Part shown: positions 62,331-64,000 of the stretch, one piece after another | How the letters are laid out: every line of letters starts with the position of its first letter | Position numbering within the stretch: position 1 is the first letter of the stretch | Assembly (NCBI GenBank): GCA_002421005.1 | Contig: DIJC01000021.1 | Coordinates: forward strand, 11,924-75,923 | DNA from: Enterobacteriaceae bacterium UBA5654 | GTDB taxonomy: Bacteria > Pseudomonadota > Gammaproteobacteria > Enterobacterales > Enterobacteriaceae | DNA: 64,000 nt | Direction: 5' to 3' | Made by a program: the position numbers and the translations under genes | The notes under the pieces: model-generated | What the model was told of the DNA's origin: nothing | Database searches by the model: none | The model's input: only the letters and a program-made list of their open reading frames with translations

Positions 62331-62347
62331 TGCCTGTTTTTGGTGCA
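62331..62347. promoter_or_regulatory. NtrC-type enhancer candidate
   Basis: TGCCTGTTTTTGGTGCA fits TGC-N11-GCA with one good half-site (TGGTGCA). It lies about 170 bp upstream of the sigma-54 promoter of patA, and a weaker relative ends at 62369. Confidence 0.45.
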
Positions 62348-62502
62348 GCCCGCGCCCCGATTTGGCGCAACCGACTGATTGTGCTGAAGTGTTTTTTTAC
62401 CTCTTCAGAGGTAATTGTTGCGCCTCTGTGAACAGTACGATTAAATATCGTCCTGTTACCCTTTTGCCTGGTGTTTATCCTGATTTGTGCTAAGTCCGCC
62501 GA

Positions 62503-62549
<47 letters not shown>

Positions 62550-62566
62550 CGCCCCTGGAGCCTATT

Positions 62567-63958
<1,392 letters not shown>

Positions 63959-64000
63959 GAGGAGGCCCGGTGCGGGTTTACGCCCTCTCCCTAACCCTCT
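63959..64000. other. Intergenic sequence at the window end
   Basis: The pyrimidine-rich CCCTCTCCCTAACCCTCT ending resembles the arm of a common enterobacterial intergenic repeat, but the window stops before any partner arm could be seen. Confidence 0.3.

Overview
The window is a chromosomal segment of an Enterobacteriaceae bacterium. Gene order and protein sequences follow the Escherichia coli backbone: hldE-glnE-ygiF-ygiM-cca-uppP-folB-plsY, then tsaD-rpsU-dnaG-rpoD-mug-ileX, then yqjH-yqjI-aer-patA. The intact urease operon between plsY and tsaD and the GC-rich codon use point to an Enterobacter/Klebsiella/Leclercia-type genus rather than E. coli, which carries tartrate genes at that place. 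I cannot fix the species from sequence alone.

Layout. 1-10.0 kb: core envelope, nitrogen-regulation, tRNA-repair, undecaprenyl-phosphate, folate and phospholipid genes. 10.0-16.6 kb: an MFS transporter behind a near-consensus CRP site, then ureDABCEFG, a complete nickel urease with its maturation proteins. 16.6-22.6 kb: tsaD, the macromolecular-synthesis operon rpsU-dnaG-rpoD, and mug. 22.72-22.80 kb: ileX, the tRNA-Ile2 gene with a CAT anticodon.

22.75-43.54 kb: a P2/186-type prophage inserted in the 3' end of ileX, bounded by 47-bp direct repeats. Integrase, CI-type repressor, Cox/Apl, CII, Fil, Dam, the HUH replication initiator, portal, terminase, scaffold, capsid and the tail genes T-U-D-ogr are present. 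Everything that normally lies between head-completion gene L and tape-measure gene T (tail completion, holin, endolysin, spanins, baseplate, fibres, sheath, tube) is gone. The join leaves an in-frame chimera of gpL with the last residues of the GpE tail protein. At the accessory position between portal Q and the SOS-controlled dinI-like module sits a two-gene, AT-rich, translationally coupled cassette. It encodes a HipA-like kinase and a HIRAN protein whose N-terminus resembles the first sub-domain of HipA. A LexA-like box lies upstream. This is the best candidate in the window for an undescribed toxin or defence system.

43.5-51.2 kb: a 1.43-kb remnant bounded by two 90-bp copies of the ileX 3' end plus flank, carrying a DUF551 gene and an orphan gene. 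A type III restriction-modification operon (mod-res) follows, then a 304-residue protein with an apparent PD-(D/E)xK nuclease core that I do not recognise.

51.2-59.1 kb: accessory metabolism of backbone-like composition: LysR with a TauE/SafE exporter, a GFA-fold protein, LysR with an SDR and a tautomerase, a PAS-GGDEF diguanylate cyclase, and a GldA-type dehydrogenase facing an IclR regulator across a perfect palindrome. 59.1-64 kb: the backbone resumes with yqjH (Fur box and YqjI-like operators), yqjI, aer (sigma-28 promoter) and patA (sigma-54 promoter).
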